Shown here one piece after another: positions 7,063-8,102 of a stretch of DNA of 8,102 bases. Within the stretch, counting starts at the first letter, position 1. Every line of letters begins with the position of its first letter. The translations under genes and the position numbers were made by a program. Below the pieces are notes generated by a model. That model was not told the origin of the DNA and did not search any database. It saw nothing but the letters and a program-made list of their open reading frames with translations. Source of the DNA: Candidatus Yanofskybacteria bacterium RIFCSPHIGHO2_01_FULL_39_8b (GTDB lineage: Bacteria; Patescibacteriota; Minisyncoccia; 2-02-FULL-40-12; GWA2-44-9); the NCBI GenBank assembly GCA_001794015.1, contig MGIZ01000008.1, positions 5,896-13,997 on the forward strand, given 5' to 3'.

Positions 7063-7078
7063 AGTTTAGAGAAACTAT
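7061..7078 (-). promoter_or_regulatory. Inverted repeat covering the start codon of the O-antigen ligase-like gene
   Basis: ATAGTTT (7061-7067) and AAACTAT (7072-7078) form a perfect 7-bp stem with a 4-base loop. In the minus-strand transcript the second arm contains the first two bases of the ATG (7060-7062), so folding would partly hide the start. The stem is A/U-rich and weak; an effect on translation is speculative. Confidence 0.3.
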
Positions 7079-7097
7079 ATCACAAAATGAGCCAAAT

Positions 7098-7853
7098 TTA
7101 AATTTTTTTAAATTTAAGCTGCCATGGCAATTTAAATGACTCCCAAATAATTTTACCCGACATTTTAGACTGGCCCTCCCGCCTTTCAGAAAATGTTATC
7201 GGATATTCGGTTATATTTACATCCGCGTTCGCTAATTTATATTTAAGCTCAACCAGGAATGCATAGCCGTCGGATTGGATATTGTTTAAATTTATCTTGA
7301 ACAAAGATTCTTGACGATATGCATTAAATCCGGTGGTTAAATCTTGAATCTTTAGATTTAAAATGGCTCTCACATAGAAGTTAGCGACTTTACTCAAAAC
7401 TTTTCGATGAAATTTCCAATTCTCGATTTTTCCTCCACTAATATAACGTGAACCGATAACAACATCATGTTCAGCCAACTGTTTAAGCATCCCCGGAATA
7501 ACCCTGTAGTCATGAGAAAAATCAGCATCCATGGTCACAATATATTCAAAATCCTCACGTACGACATCCGATGTCATACTGTATGACATCGGATGTCGTA
7601 CATCTTTTCTAATCAATTGAAAACCCTCAATACAGGCTCTCCCATAACCAAAATTATTTTTACGATTTATAATAAATAAATTAGGGTATAGGTTTTTTAT
7701 TGAACCTAAATACTCTTCGGTTCCATCCTGTGAATTGTCGTCAGCTACCAGAACAGAAATCTCCGGCATTAAATCAAATATAGCCGGAATTAATTTTTCC
7801 AGATTTTTTTTCTCATTTAGGGTTGGAATTAAGATGATGCTTTCTCTTTCCAT
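7098..7853 (-). CDS. Dpm1-like GT2 glycosyltransferase (polyprenyl-phosphate mannosyl/glucosyltransferase type) with an in-frame palindromic insert
   Basis: Predicted to move a hexose from a nucleotide sugar to polyprenyl phosphate at the cytoplasmic face of the membrane. The 251-aa GT-A fold protein shows IILIPTLNE (6-14), VLVADDNSQDGT (34-45), NFGYGRACIEGF (67-78), the metal-binding DxD motif in MDADFSHD (108-115), IGSRYISGG (133-141) and DLTTGFNAYR (171-180), all typical of Dpm1-type enzymes. There is no C-terminal membrane anchor (it ends KLPWQLKFKKI), so it is the short, peripheral type. Residues ~84-99 (DVRHPMSYSMTSDVVR) are extra relative to the family: they are encoded by a 43-base palindrome and separate the helix GFQLIRK from the strand EDFEYIVT. 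Without them the GF-to-MDAD spacing is 13 residues, as I recall for homologues. The frame stays open and every motif is intact, so the enzyme is probably functional. The start overlaps the upstream gene's end by 25 bases and lacks a Shine-Dalgarno, suggesting translational coupling. The donor sugar is not determinable. Confidence 0.93.
   Translation of the reverse strand: MERESIILIPTLNEKKNLEKLIPAIFDLMPEISVLVADDNSQDGTEEYLGSIKNLYPNLFIINRKNNFGYGRACIEGFQLIRKDVRHPMSYSMTSDVVREDFEYIVTMDADFSHDYRVIPGMLKQLAEHDVVIGSRYISGGKIENWKFHRKVLSKVANFYVRAILNLKIQDLTTGFNAYRQESLFKINLNNIQSDGYAFLVELKYKLANADVNITEYPITFSERREGQSKMSGKIIWESFKLPWQLKFKKI
7559..7601. repeat. 43-nt near-perfect palindromic element inside the GT2 gene
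   Basis: Positions 7559-7579 and 7581-7601 are exact reverse complements (21 bp) around a single central T at 7580. Each arm also contains its own smaller palindrome: GACATC-C-GATGTC at 7563-7575 and GACATC-G-GATGTC at 7585-7597. The pairing stops sharply outside the element. It lies wholly in the coding region and adds about 48 bases (16 codons) without breaking the frame. It resembles paired REP/BIME palindromes mobilised by Y1-type (RAYT) transposases, or Rickettsia palindromic elements that insert in frame into genes. No second copy or transposase lies in this window, so mobility is inferred. The palindrome itself is certain. Confidence 0.95.
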
Positions 7854-8102
7854 AAAAATAAAATGATAAATACCGATAAATATAACGGCAGATAATAAAT
7901 TAACCTATTGTTCCAAAAGGTAGTCTGATAATAATTCCATAAGGGCGCAAAAATAAAATAAGAATCGATGATAACCAAAAATATCAACCATCTGTACTTT
8001 AGTAAATAGCTAATCGAAGCCAGGGCCAGAAGAACAATCATTGGTAAAAGATATTTTGAGAATGAGAATGTCAAGCTGCCAACCAGAACAATATTAAGCA
8101 AT
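7829..8102 (-). CDS. C-terminal part of a multipass membrane protein, function unknown
   Basis: An open frame enters from the right edge and ends at a TAA at 7829-7831, giving about 90 residues. It is a fragment because of the window edge; a TTG at 8099-8101 could be read as a start but more likely encodes an internal leucine. Three clear hydrophobic segments are visible (around YLLPMIVLLALASISYLL, RWLIFLVIIDSYFIFAPL and IYYLPLYLSVFIILFLW), ending with a short charged tail KEKASS. Its 25-base overlap with the GT2 gene start places it first in the same operon. It may be the end of a membrane glycosyltransferase or polymerase, judging by neighbours only; I do not recognise the family. Confidence 0.75.
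   Translation of the reverse strand, partial: LLNIVLVGSLTFSFSKYLLPMIVLLALASISYLLKYRWLIFLVIIDSYFIFAPLWNYYQTTFWNNRLIYYLPLYLSVFIILFLWKEKASS

Noticed and set aside
7094..7115. Inverted repeat AAATTTAAA / TTTAAATTT with a TTTT loop at the end of the GT2 gene
   Set aside because: Composed only of A and T and encoding the Lys/Phe-rich C-terminus; too weak for a terminator and expected by chance in such DNA.
1..8102. CRISPR array, tRNA, rRNA, intact transposase or prophage genes
   Set aside because: No spaced direct repeats, tRNA-like cloverleaf, rRNA signature or mobile-element protein was found on reading both strands by eye.

Overview
This AT-rich window has seven protein-coding genes and no RNA genes. 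It looks like a small-genome, uncultivated-type bacterium, most plausibly Patescibacteria (CPR, Parcubacteria-like). Three things point that way: an O-antigen-ligase/TPR fusion beside a Dpm1-like glycosyltransferase, a lone pyruvoyl-dependent arginine decarboxylase, and several starts without a clear Shine-Dalgarno. The standard genetic code reads cleanly through every gene. The assignment is inference, since no rRNA or ribosomal protein is present; Omnitrophota or another deep lineage is possible.

Layout. 1-1078 (-): the N-terminal ~70% of an M32 (Taq-type) metallocarboxypeptidase running off the left edge. 1079-1204: a short intergenic stretch with a hairpin terminator for the next gene and a possible promoter for the peptidase. 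1205-2914 (-): a FadD-like AMP-forming acyl-CoA ligase with a GTG start, a good Shine-Dalgarno and its own near-consensus promoter. 3004-4026 (-): a two-domain protein in which a HxGH cytidylyltransferase-type domain is fused to a diverged diadenylate-cyclase (DAC/DisA_N) domain. 4027-4294: a very AT-rich divergent control region. 4295-4837 (+): pyruvoyl-dependent arginine decarboxylase, the only plus-strand gene. 4840-8102 (-): a surface-glycan cluster transcribed right to left: the end of a multipass membrane protein, a Dpm1-like GT2 glycosyltransferase, and an O-antigen ligase/polymerase with C-terminal TPRs.

How they work together. The three genes at 4840-8102 read as one operon (25-nt overlap, then a 35-nt gap). 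They plausibly make and transfer a lipid-linked sugar or glycan at the membrane. The other four genes share no obvious pathway and seem to be separately transcribed units.

Two things stand out. The first is the nucleotidyltransferase-DAC fusion, whose cyclase half keeps DGA and SEE but has RHL in place of RHR; it could be a new nucleotide-signalling enzyme. The second is a 43-nt nearly perfect palindrome, itself built of smaller palindromes, sitting in frame inside the glycosyltransferase gene just before its DxD motif. It looks like a REP-like or Rickettsia-RPE-like element that has added about 16 residues to a working enzyme.
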